From an uncultured bacterium (lineage in GTDB: Bacteria; Bacillota; Clostridia; Lachnospirales; Lachnospiraceae): a stretch of DNA of 5,351 bases. Below are positions 4,190 through 5,351 of this stretch, one piece after another. The position numbers were made by a program, and so were the translations under genes. Numbering within the stretch: position 1 is the stretch's first letter; each line of letters begins with the position of its first letter. Below the pieces are notes generated by a model, which was not told the origin of the DNA, made no database searches, and saw only the letters and a list, made by a program, of their open reading frames with translations. The stretch lies in the NCBI GenBank assembly GCA_947086625.1, contig CAMTZV010000149.1:1-5351 (forward strand), in the 5' to 3' direction.

Positions 4190-5351
4190 TTGGACAGAAA
4201 ACAGATTTCAGATTTAAAGGCATACGAGGTCATAAGCGAGGAGGAGCTCGCTGATCTCGGATCAAAGGGGACGCTGCTGCGGCATAAAAAGAGCGGCGCG
4301 CATGTGGCGCTGGTCGAAAACGATGACGAGAACAAGGTGTTTTACATCGCATTCCGCACGCCCGCGGAGGATTCCACCGGCGTGCCGCACATTGTCGAGC
4401 ACACGGTACTGTGCGGCTCGAAGGAATTTCCGGTGAAGGATCCGTTTGTGGAGCTGGCGAAGGGCTCGATGAACACGTTTTTAAATGCGATGACATATCC
4501 GGACAAGACCGTTTACCCGGTTGCGAGCTGCAATGACAAGGATTTTCAAAACCTGATGCACGTCTATCTGGACGCGGTGTTCCGCCCGAATATCTACAAC
4601 TATGAGGAGATCTTTTTGCAGGAGGGCTGGCATTACGAGTTAGAGGAGATGGACGGGCCGCTCACGATCAACGGCGTTGTGTACAACGAGATGAAGGGCG
4701 CGTTTTCCTCGCCGGAGGGTGTGCTCGACCGGGTGATCTTAAACTCGCTCTTCCCGGATACGACGTACGCGAACGAGTCCGGCGGCGACCCGGACGTGAT
4801 ACCGGAGCTTTCCTACGGGGAGTACCTCGAGTTTCACAGCCGCTTTTACCATCCGAGCAACAGCTATATTTATCTGTACGGAAATATGGATATGGCCCAA
4901 AAGCTTGCGTGGATCGATGAGCACTACCTGTCAGAGTATGCGCACGTTCCGGTGGATTCAAAGGTCATGCGCCAGCAGCCGTTTGCCGCTCCGGTGCGCG
5001 TTGTGCGGGATTACCCGATCGCGAGCAGCGAGCCGACGGAAAACAACGCGTATCTCGCGTACAACATGGCGGTGGACACGGTGCTGAACAAGGAGTTTTA
5101 CCTCGCGTTTGACGTTTTGGATTACGCGCTTTTCAGTGCGCCGGGCGCGCCCGTGAAGCAGGCGCTTCTTGACGCGGGGATCGGCAAGGATATCATGAGC
5201 TCCTACGACAATTCAATCTATCAGCCGATCTTTTCCATCGTGGCAAAAAATGCGGACGAGTCCGACGAGGAGCGATTTTTGCAGGTGATCCGCGAAACGC
5301 TGGCGCAGCAGGTCGCGGCGGGCATCAACAAAAAGGCGCTGCTTGCAGGCA
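4190..5351 (+). CDS. M16C-family zinc metallopeptidase (PreP/insulinase-like), 5' part
   Basis: The open frame runs off the right edge; 387 residues are present of about 970 usual for the family. M16C enzymes are large clamshell peptidases that degrade peptides and unfolded oligopeptides inside a closed chamber. The inverted zinc motif HIVEH is at 67-71 (ligands H67 and H71, general base E70). GVVYNEMKG (162-170) follows, where E167 is the likely third ligand; the 97-residue spacing from E70 to E167 fits PreP-type enzymes. Other family stretches are RTPAEDSTGVPHIVEH, VLCGSKEFPVKDPF, MNTFLNAMTYPDKTVYPVAS and the second domain beginning near YGNMD (230-234). The start is uncertain: TTG 4190 has the best ribosome binding site and gives the short N-terminus usual for the family, but in-frame ATGs at 4157 and 4175 are possible. 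Only 73 nt separate it from the toxin gene, with no convincing promoter. The C-terminal half with the substrate-binding Arg/Tyr lies outside the window. Confidence 0.93.
   Translation, partial: MDRKQISDLKAYEVISEEELADLGSKGTLLRHKKSGAHVALVENDDENKVFYIAFRTPAEDSTGVPHIVEHTVLCGSKEFPVKDPFVELAKGSMNTFLNAMTYPDKTVYPVASCNDKDFQNLMHVYLDAVFRPNIYNYEEIFLQEGWHYELEEMDGPLTINGVVYNEMKGAFSSPEGVLDRVILNSLFPDTTYANESGGDPDVIPELSYGEYLEFHSRFYHPSNSYIYLYGNMDMAQKLAWIDEHYLSEYAHVPVDSKVMRQQPFAAPVRVVRDYPIASSEPTENNAYLAYNMAVDTVLNKEFYLAFDVLDYALFSAPGAPVKQALLDAGIGKDIMSSYDNSIYQPIFSIVAKNADESDEERFLQVIRETLAQQVAAGINKKALLAG

Noticed and set aside
3820..4335. 171-codon reverse-strand frame opposite the toxin and peptidase start
   Set aside because: It is antisense to two well-supported genes, is low-complexity Ser/Pro-rich and resembles no family; a shadow of GC-biased codons.
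4230..4961. Reverse-strand frames opposite the M16C gene
   Set aside because: Arg/Pro/Ser-rich translations typical of the antisense of GC-rich coding DNA, with no start signals.
1..5351. CRISPR array, tRNA, rRNA, IS element or integrase
   Set aside because: No regularly spaced repeats, no tRNA cloverleaf or CCA end, and no transposase or integrase motifs seen on either strand.

Overview
The window looks like chromosomal DNA of a Gram-positive Clostridia-type anaerobe, most likely Lachnospiraceae. This rests on strong AGGAGG-type ribosome binding sites, a stand-alone BlaI/M56 pair, and the wording of the M16C peptidase. It is an inference from protein style; there is no rRNA or other phylogenetic marker here. 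All supported genes are on the + strand. The two flanking genes (the MscS channel and the M16C peptidase) are visibly more GC-rich in third positions than the block between them (BlaI/M56 pair, cold-shock gene, toxin-antitoxin pair). The middle may therefore be a more recently acquired or faster-turning-over segment.

Layout. Positions 1-122 hold no supported gene, only a weak terminator-like hairpin. A complete MscS-type mechanosensitive channel (123-1004) ends in a good intrinsic terminator (1086-1114). A short regulatory region follows, with a sigma-A-like promoter, a 14-bp inverted repeat over the -35 box and two 20-bp direct repeats that are probably BlaI-type operators. It leads into an operon of a BlaI/MecI-family repressor (1240-1614) and an M56/BlaR1-like membrane metalloprotease (1607-2977). 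The M56 protein lacks the penicillin-binding sensor domain of true BlaR1 and carries a short beta-rich extracellular domain instead. A bulged hairpin and an A/T-tract region separate this operon from a strongly promoted small cold-shock protein gene (3162-3362) with its own intrinsic terminator (3392-3423).

Directly after that terminator lies an unexplained, highly structured element (3426-3476: 13-bp lower stem, one-sided 11-nt bulge, 5-bp capped upper stem). Next is a DinJ/YafQ-type toxin-antitoxin operon (3563-4116) with its own promoter and a likely autoregulatory operator. The toxin keeps every residue matching the E. coli YafQ active site. After 73 nt without a visible terminator, the 5' 40% of a large M16C zinc peptidase begins and runs off the right edge. 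Its start is ambiguous because an 18-bp imperfect tandem duplication created several in-frame starts; a TTG at 4190 has the best ribosome binding site.

How the genes relate. BlaI and the M56 protein form a self-contained sensing circuit: extracellular signal, protease activation, loss of repressor. The antitoxin and toxin form a second self-regulated unit. MscS (osmotic shock), Csp (cold/RNA structure) and the toxin-antitoxin pair are all stress-related, but nothing in the sequence shows that they are co-regulated. No wholly new system is evident. The best leads are the atypical M56 sensor domain, the structured element at 3426-3476, and the duplicated start region of the peptidase.
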